In this document: positions 45,093 through 56,282 of the stretch, piece after piece
Numbering within the stretch: the stretch's first letter is position 1
Layout: each line of letters opens with the position of its first letter
Assembly: GCA_025667525.1 (NCBI GenBank)
Contig: CM046882.1
Coordinates: 27,307,394-27,371,393 of the forward strand
Origin: Glebionis coronaria
Taxonomy: Eukaryota; Streptophyta; Magnoliopsida; Asterales; Asteraceae
Reading direction: 5' to 3'
DNA length: 64,000 nt
Program-made: the position numbers and the translations under genes
The notes under the pieces: model-generated
Database searches by the model: none
Told to the model about the DNA's origin: nothing
What the model saw: only the letters and a program-made list of their open reading frames with translations

Positions 45093-45596
45093 TGTTGAAA
45101 AACATGAATCAAACACCTCAAACAGTTTTCCTTTAATTAAATAAGATCAAGAACATAAAAACAAGATGAGAGAAAATATTTAAGACTACCAGTGCTACTC
45201 ACGTGTAGCCGTGTGATCTACATGATCATAGTTTTACAATCACAAAACAATAAAAAGATTAACTATGGTTTCTGATTACAAGAGTTTGAGAGAGAGTATA
45301 ACTGTGTGAGAAACACACAGTCAAACAATGAGGCGATAATAACCAAGTGAGGAGACGTTTCTCACTATAAACAAAATCAAAGGCTAATAGAGCCGTTATC
45401 AATGGGCTTCAACCAAATGGGCTTCACATGGGCATGATCCCAAGTCCAGTAACAAAATGGAAACTTCACAACAATAGTCCTCATAGTCCAATGAGAGCTT
45501 CATTCCAGGTCCTTTAGCTAACTGAAAGTTTATAAAAGAACATAATAAGTCCTCATGGTTAAAATAGGTAGGCAGATTAGGTCCATACTTTTAACA
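45093..45596 (-). repeat. Outer copia right LTR (5')
   Basis: TGTTGAAAAACATG...CTTTTAACA, 504 bp, followed by the CTTAC duplication. Confidence 0.92.
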
Positions 45597-45601
45597 CTTA
45601 C

Positions 45602-46790
45602 GTTGTTTGAGATATATAAATTCCTATCATTATACTAAGTCTACAAATTGAAGGTTTGATCAAAACTGAATGAAAATATATCAGATTATACCTAGACAAA
45701 TGAACTTATATTTGTGGCTCGGCCTGACGCAAACCCATGCCAACTATAAAAATAACAAATTGTGACAAAAATTAAACTAGATATATTTCCTAACTAACTT
45801 GTAACTGAATTAAATTAGGAACTAGCTAGATAGGGAAAGGAAATTACAATTTGAACTATGTGTAAACTAAGGGTATTTATAGGACTCTTAAAAAAATTGA
45901 GAAATTAATAAACCGAGCAAGACCGCTCAGTGAATAATCAAAGTTAATATTTTTGGAGTGAGAAAAAAGAAAGAGAAAGATTATGGAAGAAAAAAAATCC
46001 ACATCTATTGTTAAAGACAAAAAGGATTGGAGTGAGAAGGTTTTTACCTGGACGTGGTTAATGAATAATCAAGGTCAATAGTTTAGATTGCTGACGTGCT
46101 TGAAAAATTACGCAAGTGCATCCAATTGGAGATATAGAAATTTAAATTTTTTGTGGAACGATTTTTGGCTCTATTTGCTTTGCGAATAAATGTTACTAAT
46201 ATAAAAATTAGTTTCTTTTTTCGGGCGAAGGTGTGTAATTTAATCATACGGAGTAGTATATAAATAACATAAGAGAAGTGGGTTCAATTACACCCCCAAT
46301 AACATGTTGTATATATGGTCGTGTTGTATATATGGTCGTCATTTTAAGATACTCTTTATAACACCACTATAATTAAAACGTCATTTTGAGCTCTAACATG
46401 TTATACAACATGTGGGTCTCATAAAACACCACCAAACAAACAATGCTAATTATGGAACTCGTAAAGCGTTGGATAACAATGCTAGGGCGAGAATGTCATT
46501 GCATATTGATGGTGCCATAAGTAAAAAAAAAAGCCCGATAACGAGTTACCAGTGATGCACCGTGCACTTTCAAACTAGCATACTGATAGGACAAAATATA
46601 TTTGTAAATATCTAGTATTATACGTAAAAATTAAAAGCAATAAAGTCAAACTAGTATATATACTAATACGACAAAACAAAAAATATGGATTACTACTTTC
46701 CATCTTTTTTCATCTCTCACCTTTTTATCCACTTCAAAATAGAGCTCAACCCATTTTCTTTCAAATGGGGTATAACACTTTCAAACAACT
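45602..46790. other. Intergenic DNA, no gene seen
   Basis: No supported coding frame. Near 46300-46410 the words TAACATGTTGTATATATGGTCG and TGTTATACAACATG hint at a small inverted repeat, without clear ends. Confidence 0.4.
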
Positions 46791-46972
46791 GTTAGTTGAG
46801 CTGTTTTGGGCCTATTGTGATTAGGCTTTAGCCCGTCTATGTAGCATATATATTGTAATGTTTTCATTAAATAATGATCAAGGAAAATTACCAAATCAGA
46901 GCAAAACCCTAAAGTCTTTTACAAATATCCGCTGCGTGAAAATATTTTCTTTCAATTCTTCTTACCCGTATC
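46791..46972 (+). repeat. Possible 5' LTR of the truncated copia fragment
   Basis: TGTTAGTTGAGC ... GTAATGTTTTCATTAAATAATGATCAAG ... CCCGTATCA has the style of a copia LTR (a terminal TG and CA and a transcription-start-like region) and lies in front of the coding fragment. There is no second copy in the window to prove it. Confidence 0.3.
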
Positions 46973-47186
46973 AATATTTACCTAATCCTTAATTCTTAAA
47001 TCCAATTGGCTAATTGGTTGACGCAATTCTTTTATAATTGTTAAATCTAACAATTTTAAATCAATTGTTGTTTCATATTGGGTTGATTGCCCTCTGTCAC
47101 ATCTCGTATGTCATCTTGCCCCACACTCTGATCAATAATAAATTGTTAGATTCCAGAGTTGTTTGATCCCTGAGTTACGATCTCAT

Positions 47187-49132
47187 GGAATATTCTGTTT
47201 CTCAACCATTTTTTACGCCGCCTACATTTTATTGGACTAGTCCACAGTAAGTGACACAACAAGCTTTTGTCAACCAACAATATTCTCAACAACCCAATGC
47301 ACAAGCTGGTATTTTTAGATTCGTTCCTAGCGGTTTCAGCAATACGACTATTTTGGATTCTACATGCAATATGGATACTGGTGCCTCTTCACACCTAAAT
47401 TTTAATGTTAATAATTTAAATACTATTTTTAATTCTTGCTTATATCCGTCTGTTTGTGTTGGTGACGATAAAACAATACCCGTCACAAACACGGGCCATA
47501 GCATTCTTCCGACTCTTCATCGCCCTTTATATCATCATAATGTTCTTGTCACCCGTAATATTATTAAAAATCTTATATCCGTTCGCCAGTTTACTCGGGA
47601 CAACAATTGTACTATTGAATTTTACGCCTATGGGTTTTCGGTGAAGGATTTCTTGACGCGTCATATATTACTCAGATGTCAAAGTTCCGGTGATCTCTAT
47701 CCGATAACCCAACCGCCATCTCTTCCAAGTGCTTTGATGTCTCTTAATTCTTCTACGTGGAACCAACGACTCGGTCACCCGGGTAACGAAGTGTTACGCT
47801 CTATCGTTTCACATAATTTCATTTCTTGTAATAAGGATAAGTCTCATCATGTTAATCATGCTTGTCAGCTTGGAAAACATGTGCAACTTCTATTTTCTAG
47901 TTCTACATCTATTGTTTCTACTTGTTTTGAAATAGTTCATTCAGATATTTGGACATCTCCAATTACTAGTACAGGTGGTTTTATGTATTACGTTCTTTTT
48001 CTTGATCATTTTTCTCATTATTTGTGGATCTATCCTCTTCGAACTAAATCTGCAGTGTTTACAAAGTTTGTCCACTTTCGTTCTTACCTTAAAAATCAGT
48101 TTAAATGTGACATTTGTAATTTTCAGTGTGATCATGGTGGTGAGTTTGATAACACCCCAATTCTTAACCTTTTTTATACACATGGGATTCAAATGAGATT
48201 TCCCCGCCCTAGAACTTCCCAACAAAATGGAAAATCAGAACGTATGATTCGTACCATCAATAATATGATTCGTACGTTACTTTTCCAAGCCCACCTTCCG
48301 CCAACATTTTGGGTTGAGGCACTTCATATAGTAGCCTACCTCCTAAGCCTCCTTCGCTCAACCGCGATTCAAAATGAGATACCAGTAACCAAATTGTTCA
48401 ACAAACAACCTAACTATTCCAAACTTCGCACTTTAGGATGCCTTTGTTATCCCCACTCATTTCTACCACACAAACTTTCTCCACGAGCCACACCATGTAT
48501 ATTTTTAGGTTATCCAGCCTATCACGAAGGTTATCGGTGTCTTAACCTAACTACAAACAAAGTTATTATCTCTAGACATGTAACCATTAACGAAAATCAA
48601 TTTCTGTATGGATTTATCACACCTTCCTCCTCGTACGAATTTCTTGACACGTCCCCCTCACCAATTACTCGTCATGTAATACATAATCCTCTACACAATA
48701 CTCCACCACCAACACCTACTATTAACCCACAACACCTCAAACACCAACCCATACATATCATACTTTAGGCTCAAACCATTTCAATAGCCCACCACCTGGT
48801 TTTTCTCCACTTATCTCTGCCCAATCCACCCATCGTCTTATATCACCAACAACCCAAACACAACCTACATCAAATTCAACACATACAACCCAAACTCATG
48901 CACAATCTACAACCCCAGCTCCAACCAAAACCCAAACCGACAACAACACTCAACCTATAATTAATAACCCACCAACTCAGACTCACCCTACACTTGAAAT
49001 CAGGATGGAACATGTAAGACCACCCAACGTCTAAACCTTCATGTTTCTCACATCTCTCCTATAACAAAATCCCCGTTTCTTGCCTTATCAGATCCACATT
49101 TAAAACAAAACCACGAAGCTGGAAATGAGTTC
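47187..49132 (+). pseudogene. Truncated Ty1/copia: protease and integrase
   Basis: An ATG at 47187 opens a frame with a TAA at 47248, then 505 residues to 48768. Protease motif MDTGASSHLN is intact. The pre-integrase region is WNQRLGHPGNEVLRSIVS with HHACQLGK. The integrase core has Asp in HSDIWTSP, Asp in CDHGGEFD and Glu in GKSERMIRT. The typical tail LGCLCYPHSFLPHKLSPRAT and CIFLGYPAYHEGYRCLNL follows. After 48768 a frameshift leads to a Pro/Thr/Gln-rich linker, then the start of the RT region (KSPFLALSDPHLKQN), ending at 49132. Most of gag is missing and RT and RNase H are cut off. It belongs to a different copia lineage from the elements at 33-45 kb and 58-64 kb. Confidence 0.85.
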
Positions 49133-49135
49133 TAG

Positions 49136-49240
49136 TTTTTCCCACATAGTTTAATGAGAGAAAATATTATAAGTTTATATACAAAAGCGCACATGGACTT
49201 ACTGTTTTAAAGTTAATGCTATGTTTTACCATACAAATTC
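49136..49240 (+). repeat. Dispersed unclassified repeat, copy 2
   Basis: CCCACATAGTTTAATGAGAG, AAGTTTATATACAAAAG and AAAGTTAATGCTATGTTTT in order. It begins exactly where the copia coding fragment ends. Confidence 0.5.
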
Positions 49241-50082
49241 CCAAACATCTATTTAAAGGGCTTGGTCTCATGGTTATATGTTTATACTTTTAGTAGTTTA
49301 CACCTTTTATAGTTTTTCCATAGGCTAATGATTTGCACACTCTCAAAAGTTATTTGCGCACTCTAAATGTTGGATGTTTTGCTATTAAGGATATATATAT
49401 CATAACATACATAATTTGAGTGTGTAAATAAATATATGAAGTGTGCAAATAAATATATGATCAGGTAATGTCCTAACTACACGTCTACATGTATCTTAAG
49501 CCCAGAACTTTTTTTTTTGAACAAGCTTGTTTAGCTACTTTTTTGCCATTTATTATGAAGTTGATATCAACTTTTTACTCTTGATATTTATATAATACTT
49601 GAGGTAAATAAAGTTTGCTGTACTATTTGGATATCACTAAACATCACAACCAATGTAAAGAATTGGGGCTAAGGAACTACAAGAATATCTGGTCAGTAAC
49701 AGAAAGTATTATAAGAATAGATTTCCATTTTGATAGCCACCGAATTTTTTAGAATAAAACCCCGCAAAAGTAATAAAACTACTTAAAAACATCTAAGGTT
49801 ATTATATAGCATAGTGCATATACAAATCAACCACGGAAGGGGAACCAAAGGCATTCGGGATGTTCCTTATGATGACCACGGAAGGGGAACCAAAGTACAT
49901 TTATGTATAGCCTGATAATCTTTTTCAACCAATTTTTCATCGGGTGTAAAGTTGGATTAGTTACTTACTTACTTAGATGAAATCATGTGGACTTTTTGTT
50001 TCAGATGATAGGAGTATAAATTGCATAATCCTATTAGATTAGCAAAATAGAGACTTATTATTTTTTGATGAAAATATTTGGA

Positions 50083-50200
50083 ATTCTTGTCCCACGTAGG
50101 TGAATGAGCGAAAAATTTCTAAGCTTATATACAATAGTAAATATGGATTATATGTCTTGGATTCAATACTATTCTTTCGGGCTCATGCATACTTCTGTTA
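50083..50200 (+). repeat. Dispersed unclassified repeat, copy 3
   Basis: GTCCCACGTAGGTGAATGAG, AAGCTTATATACAATAG and TTCAATACTATTCTTTCGGG. Confidence 0.5.
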
Positions 50201-50619
50201 AACGTAAAAAATTTAGATTTAATTTTTTTTATAAAAGGAGAGTAAAACTAGCATCCTAGTACAAAATTTGCAGTTTAGTCAACTTATACACATATACAAC
50301 AGTGTGCACTAATAATTAGTCTTTCACCAAATGTTTAACATGCCACAAATACAAAACACGAGTTACTCATAATTTCATTTAATTGGGACAATTGGTTCTT
50401 AGCTGAGTTCAGGGTGCATTTGATAAACACAAATTTTCTTAATTAACCAAAAAAGGAATTAAATAAATATTAAATATACTTTTAAATTGCTATAAACATT
50501 AATTTCAGTTGATTATATTAAAGGACGAATAACACAAAAATGTATTAAATAAATATTAAATAAACTTATGAGAGTCATTTCCAATCAAAGTATCACATTT
50601 TTTTTCTTACATAAAAAGG

Positions 50620-50742
50620 TGCTCCACCGCTTGTGCAGGCCCCCGTCAATTCCTTTGAGTTTCGATCTTGCGACCGTACTCCCCAGGCAGAGTGTTTCAC
50701 GCGTTAGCTGGGCCCCTGATCCGCGTAGACCAAGGGCGAACA
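50620..50742 (-). pseudogene. rrn18: Mitochondrial small-subunit rRNA (rrn18) fragment in the nucleus
   Basis: The plus strand carries the reverse complement of the universally conserved small-subunit rRNA segment: GTGCTCCACCGCTTGTGC, CCGTCAATTCCTTTGAGTTT, TTGCGACCGTACTCCCCAGG and ACGCGTTAGCTGGGCCCC. The section GGGCCCCTGATCCGCGTAGACC fits the plant mitochondrial 18S rRNA, not the chloroplast 16S. Homology runs for about 123 bp and stops abruptly on both sides in AT-rich DNA. It is a small nuclear insertion of mitochondrial DNA and cannot form a functional rRNA. Confidence 0.85.
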
Positions 50743-51154
50743 TGTTGTCGTGACGCTTTGGTTATGAAGGTTATCGGGGTCTAGGTTTATGGATGGATGA
50801 AATAATCGAAAGTCCCTCCAACTCAATCAATATCTTTATCCGTTAATTTTTACATTTCAATTTTACCGCCGCTACCATTTAAGAGTATAACAATATCCTG
50901 ATACCAAGGGGCTTTACAATCACTTAGTTTCAACCAGGTTTTATTTCTAGTTTACGTTTCATAAAATGTGAACACTCGGCAGAGGTTTAGCAAAACTGGG
51001 AAGATCGCTACATTAAAAGGTTATAAAACTGAATTTTGGTAATGGAGTGTTGTCCAATTAAAAAAAAAATACTTCACTACAAAATATTAATTTATCTCCT
51101 TTATACATAAATAATGATAAAGGCTCATTATGACACGAGTATGTTCCTATCAGA

Positions 51155-51330
51155 TTAGTGAAACCATTTGAATATTTTGAGAGAAAAACTTCTAAGCATA
51201 TATGGTATGTTTAGAAGTTAATATTATGCTTTCAAGCTTATATGTCGTACCATTAAATATAACTAGTTAATGGGTACTGGGTATGCGTTTGGAAAAATTA
51301 TATGACCTTTTAAGTTTTTCTTATAGAAAA
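51155..51330 (+). repeat. Dispersed unclassified repeat, copy 4
   Basis: GAGAGAAAAACTTCTAAGCA, AGTTAATATTATGCTTTCAA and GTTTGGAAAAATTATATGAC. Confidence 0.5.
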
Positions 51331-51707
51331 GAAGATACATGTAGCGTTCTCACTTTTAGTTAGAGAGCATTTTGTCATGAAAAATAATAGTTATCATAAA
51401 AAGCATAAACAAAATATATGCTTAAAAACAATATGATAACAAGATGATAACCAAAAATGAATACTTAGGGTGAGAAAATACATGAAATTGAAGATGTGTT
51501 AATTCGTTAATGTTTTCGACATTGATTTACTAATATATGTTAGGTCTCTCTAAGATTGCTCTTTTATCATATGTAGACGTAGGTCTTCAAATGTATAAGG
51601 TTGCCTCTAATCAGGGACGGAAAAAAGATTAAATATGCATGGATGCACAAATTTTTTTTAACTATAATACTAAAAACATATTTTAAAGAACGAGTTGTAT
51701 TTAGCAT

Positions 51708-51715
<8 letters not shown>

Positions 51716-51745
<30 letters not shown>
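51716..51745. repeat. TA microsatellite, about 15 units
   Basis: Uninterrupted alternating T and A for about 30 bp. Confidence 0.9.
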
Positions 51746-51748
<3 letters not shown>

Positions 51749-52075
51749 TTTATAAAAAATTAATATTACATCAAAATATCCATATGCTTCCTAGATACCC
51801 CCTCGTTCTGTCCCTACCTCTAATATATATAGCCTCGAACAACAAATTAGTTTACTAATCAACTTAGATGTTTATATTTATGATAAGTTATAAACAATGT
51901 ACATTAATAATTAGAGATTCAACAAATGTTTAACATGCGTATTGCCATAAATACGAGTTATTCATTCAATGCGTATTGTACAAGAAAAAGTTATAAAAAT
52001 GAACACTAGTGATGAATATGGACCAGGTCAATGAATAATAAACAAGGTGAATGGTTTAAGTTGGTGAATAATATT

Positions 52076-52200
52076 TCGTCCCACATCGATACATAGTAGG
52101 AAGTTTTGTAAGGTAATATGTCATAGTGCATTGAGAGTGTATGTCTTATAGTTGATAGTATGCTTTGGGTCATTGTGTAGGCATGTGTGTGGTGTAAAAA
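52076..52200 (+). repeat. Dispersed unclassified repeat, copy 5
   Basis: CGTCCCACATCGATACATAG, GTATGTCTTATAGTTGATAG and TATGCTTTGGG. Confidence 0.5.
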
Positions 52201-52839
52201 ACATCGTCAAATGAAGAGCATTTATTCATATGTACATAAGATTTACAAACATAATTTTATTTGATTACAAACCTTAAATATTATAGTTTACTGACTTTAT
52301 TCAATTGTAGTCTAAAGCTTTATACCTCTTCTCATTAGTAAGATTATATAAAATTGAGGTCTAAAGATATAGTTGCTCATATCCATATTCCTTTACCCAA
52401 AATTCCCTAACATCTTTTTGCTAAGAAGAGTCGATTCTCCAATTTTAGATTTCCTAATGCTAGTACACCATATGTTTAAGCCTTCTTCATGAGTTAATTA
52501 TAGATGTACCATTTTTAGTTCTTACACCTTTATATGTTTTTCCATTTGACCAGGTAATGTCCTAACAATATTTAAGCCAAGAGCTCTTGACACGAGATGA
52601 GGACAATGGCATACCCGGCAACTCGTTTCATATTACAAAATATCATAGTGTCAGAAGCTCAAGTGAGTTACTTGAATCAAATATAGGATCTAGAAACATT
52701 TTTTGTTGGTTTTAAAATTTGCTATAGCAATTTATTTAAGTAGAACTTTTTTCTTCTTATTAGTTAAAACCATTGACGAGCTGACTCATGTTCGACATGA
52801 AACATAAACTTAAAAAATTGACGTAAGTTTTGAGTTTGA

Positions 52840-53045
52840 CCCACATTGATAAATCTGAGAAAAACATCTAATCTTATATACAATGCTGCATATCAACATT
52901 GTGTCTTAAAGTGAATACCATGTTTTCTAAATGAAATACAGGTCTAAACAATTTGCTTGGGGCTGTATTTGATTATGGAAAAATAGTGTGAGCTCTTAGT
53001 TTTTGTAACACGTACATATTTCAGACTATACTTTTCTTTTCTAAG
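52840..53045 (+). repeat. Dispersed unclassified repeat, copy 6
   Basis: CCCACATTGATAAATCTGAG, CTTATATACAATGCTGCATA, GTCTTAAAGTGAATACCATG and GATTATGGAAAAATAGTGTG. Confidence 0.55.
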
Positions 53046-54184
53046 TTTCATAAACCGTGTAATATTCAAGGTTTCATATAACACGAGTAACGGAGTGTTT
53101 GGGATTGCTTATTTTAAATATATTATTCGTTTTGAAAAAAATAAATAGATAATCAGTTATAACAAAACGTAGTTTAAAAAATAATGTTTTTATTTTATTA
53201 TTTGAAAAAAGATGACTTAATATAGGGGATATTGAGGGTATTTTTGTAATTTACCAAATAATTATTGCTATTTAAAGGGTTCGTTTGCTAGGACAAATTG
53301 AAAAAACATCAAATGAATGAAAGGGTAATATAATGGTAATTACAGCTATTAATCATGTTTAGTTTGTTTCAAAAGATGTAATGGAATCATAATAAAAATA
53401 GTAAAAATACTCCTGAATGATAAGAAATTTAATTAATGTGGTTAATTAACAATGAAGTTTTTATGTAATTTTGATTCCATTACATCGTAATTGTCTTTTC
53501 AATTCCTACATTGATTACTGTATATCAAACGCTATGTAAACCTCAATTTTTCAACTAGAGGTCTTGGCCACCTTATTCAAAACTCCATTTTTTACCCATA
53601 CAAACGCAAATAAGTGATTTTTGCTTTTTTTCATCTAAGCACTCAAAAATCGTTATTTACGATTTTAAAATTTGATAATCAAATAATCACCTCCAAATCG
53701 CAATAATAAACACCCCTAAGATATGTATTAACGTTTTTAATGAAATTTCTTATTTAACTCAAATGTTATATTATAACAAATTTTAGAAAGCACCATATGC
53801 TATTCGTTTGGACTCGTGAGCTTAATGAAATTGATATACAAAACTTAGGTTAAGCTGGAATTTTAGTGTGCTTTAATTATGCGTTTATGTTATGCTCGAG
53901 CTCGTCATGGCTCTCCCGTTTCGAGGTTTTTCCAAGCCGATTTTGAGTAGCTAACGAGCTTTTACACTTATGAATAAATAGAAGAGGGTTACACCACACA
54001 ACTTTCACAAAAAAAGCTATGTTTGACACATATCTTATTGGGGCTTACCCTTTAAAATAAGTTATCTTATCAAATAATTCACGTTTAGTTTTTAACTCTC
54101 TCTTACAATTAAGTGATGTCCGGTCTAGGGTCCTGCTTTGTCCAATTTTCAGACTGTGATCGACAAAACCGTATTCTTGTGATT

Positions 54185-54290
54185 CGAACTTGTGACGGAT
54201 ATATCGGGTTTCAAAACGTAACTGGAATAAAAGTTCAAGACGTTGGTAACTGGAATCGAACTTGTGACCGATATATCGGGTTTCAAAACG
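54185..54290 (+). repeat. 72-bp direct duplication, partial second copy
   Basis: CGAACTTGTGACGGATATAT at 54185 recurs at 54257 with one change, followed in both by CGGGTTTCAAAACGT. This gives a small open frame without known relatives. Confidence 0.7.
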
Positions 54291-54415
54291 TTGGTAAAAG
54301 GGAGAACTAAGGTCTTTCGGGTTGTCAGATATACCTCACGTATCCTCGACTAAAAACAATTAAACGCATGGCGAGCGAAGACATGAAACACAAACATGAA
54401 CATGACTACATGAGT

Positions 54416-54615
54416 TTTTGTTTCATCCCACATCAGAGAGAGTCTTCTAAGATTATATACAATGTTGCACATCAATTATATGTCTTAAAGTTAATACCAT
54501 GCTTTCATACCCAAAGACACTCTTCAAAAATTATTTGGGAGATGTATTTGAGTATGGAAAAATTATATGAGCTTTGAGTTTTGGCAACAAGTACTTCAAA
54601 CTTTAATTTTTTTTA
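54416..54615 (+). repeat. Dispersed unclassified repeat, copy 7
   Basis: CATCCCACATCAGAGAGAGT, TTATATACAATGTTGCACAT, TCTTAAAGTTAATACCATGC and GTATGGAAAAATTATATGAG: the most complete copy. Confidence 0.55.
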
Positions 54616-54944
54616 AGTTTACCAATAATAATTAATAGGAAGTAATACACGTTACTCATTATAGGAAGATCGATACCAGATTCGTCTTGAGCTCGATTAC
54701 TATTTACTTATTGAGCTTTATGTTAAAGTCGATTTTGAGTTGCTCACGATCTTTTTTACCCTCATTTACGCCCCTATCTCAATGAACACTTTGCTAATGT
54801 TTTTGAAGTATAGGTAATTATGAAGATTAATAAGAGAAATTTGAAAGTATGAAAAAGTTTGATCCTATCCCACATGGAGCGTACAAGCAAGAAAAGGTTA
54901 ATCTGGTAATCAAGAAGAACCTTAATAAGGAAGAAGAAGCTGGT

Positions 54945-55215
54945 ACCATTTTATCCCACATAGGTAAATGAGTGAAAGATTTATAAGCTTATATAGCAAC
55001 GTGAATACAGGTCTTCTGCTCAGAAACCAAAAGTTTCGAGAAATTCATGCTCCCAGTCCCGACTCCTTAGTCTCTTGGTTCTATTCTTTCGATCAAACTG
55101 AATATGTGGCCCCTAAATTTGTTGGTCTAAGTATCTGAGTTTGGAAAAATTTTATGATCTGTTAAGTTTTTGAAGCCAATACACAACTTGACTCTTTTTT
55201 ATGTTTCCGAATGAT
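54945..55215 (+). repeat. Dispersed unclassified repeat, copy 8, with an insertion
   Basis: ATCCCACATAGGTAAATGAG and AAGCTTATATAGCAACG, then about 75 bp of different DNA, then GAGTTTGGAAAAATTTTATG and TTTTTGAAGCCAATAC. Confidence 0.5.
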
Positions 55216-55359
55216 ATATTTTTGGGTAATCTGGTTTTCCGACTCGACACTACAAACGGACTAATCAGTGACTACCCTTTTAGATAGCCCCGGTGAACCT
55301 CCGTGACCACCCCCACTAACAACAATATTCCACAGATCTATTCATAAAAAAAGGTAGAG

Positions 55360-56282
55360 AGAATTACATAAATCGTTCATGTGGTTTATCAAATCCTACA
55401 TTATTGGTCCCTAGGTTTTTTCATCAAGATTAATCTTCGTGGTTTGTTTTTCTTACATATTCAGTACGCCATCTACATTTTTAATTACTTACGCAAAAAA
55501 AAATGAGGGGTATTTTTGTCTTTTTCAAAAATTTGTTTTTTATTTCGAAAATCAATTTTTTTTGAAATTTTTTTCACTAAATACTTTTTCAAAAATATAT
55601 TTTTCTGAAGAAAACCTTTTATTTTGTTTAATTTTAAATGTTTTGGAGAAATTGTTTTTTATAAAATTCAAAAAATAAGAGTTTTTGAAATAAATCTATA
55701 TAATGAAAAATGTGTATAATTATATACTTATTTAAATTTATACAGTACTAACTTTTATATTTTTTGTTATGTTTATTTTTTAAAAATACATCTTTTCGAA
55801 ATTAGGCTTTTCTTTTTTAAATTTAATTTTTTCGAAAATATTTTTTTTTGAGAAAAATACTTTTCCCAAACTCTATTTTTTCGAAAATTTCTTTTTTGGA
55901 GGAAACATTCTAGTTTTTATAAATTTATATGGACTGAAATTTGATTTTTTCGAATTATTATTTTTTGGATTTAAAAAAAAATAACATTTCTAGCAAAAAA
56001 TTTAAAATAAAAAAAATATTAAATTTTCTTCAAAAAAATATTTTTTAAAAAAAATTCAAAATAAATTATTAAAAAAATAAATTTTCAATTTTTTTTTTCA
56101 AAGAAGTAAACTTTGAAAAAGACCAAAATACCCCTCATATTTTTGTGTAATTAATTAAAAATATAAATGATGTACTGAATCTATAAGAAAAAAGAAACCA
56201 CGAGGACTAATCCTGATGAAAAAAACTAAGGGACCAATAGTGTAATATTCGATAAACCACGAGAGACGATTTATGTAATTCT
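55360..56282. mobile_element. Inverted-repeat (foldback/MITE-like) element, 923 bp
   Basis: The first about 170 bp (AGAATTACATAAATCGTTCA onward) are the reverse complement, at roughly 80% identity, of the last about 170 bp (ending CGATTTATGTAATTCT). Both arms contain TATTGGTCCCT, CGTGGTTT, TTCAGTAC and TGAGGGGTATTTT. The centre is almost pure A and T runs (TTTTTCAAAAATT type). No coding capacity. I could not find a convincing target duplication. The terminal wording is of a kind common in plant Mutator-like MITEs, but superfamily assignment is tentative. Confidence 0.8.

Larger units (their letters stand above)
33087..45596 (-). mobile_element. Outer Ty1/copia retrotransposon, interrupted by a second copia element
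   Basis: LTRs of about 503 and 504 bp with a perfect 5-bp target duplication CTTAC at 33082-33086 and 45597-45601. On the minus strand: LTR, primer site, gag (split at 44092/37893 by the inner element), protease, integrase, reverse transcriptase, RNase H, polypurine tract, LTR. Without the inner 6.2 kb it is about 6.3 kb, a normal copia length. I count about 17 substitutions between the LTRs (3.4%). The coding part has several frameshifts, stops and a mutated protease. Gag, integrase and RT resemble the element at 57935-64000, so both belong to one lineage, but the LTRs are different. Confidence 0.92.

Noticed and set aside
46300..46410. Small inverted repeat around TGTTATACAACATG
   Set aside because: Arms are short and imperfect, with no target duplication.
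50620..50742. Chloroplast 16S or bacterial contamination
   Set aside because: The GGGCCCCTGATCCGCGT part fits plant mitochondrial 18S rRNA and the flanks are plant intergenic DNA with the local repeat family.
50568..50753. 61-codon open frame at the rRNA-like segment
   Set aside because: It is an antisense translation of the mitochondrial rRNA fragment.
55439..55678. 79-codon Phe/Leu-rich open frame
   Set aside because: It lies in the T-rich core of the foldback element and reflects poly-T composition.
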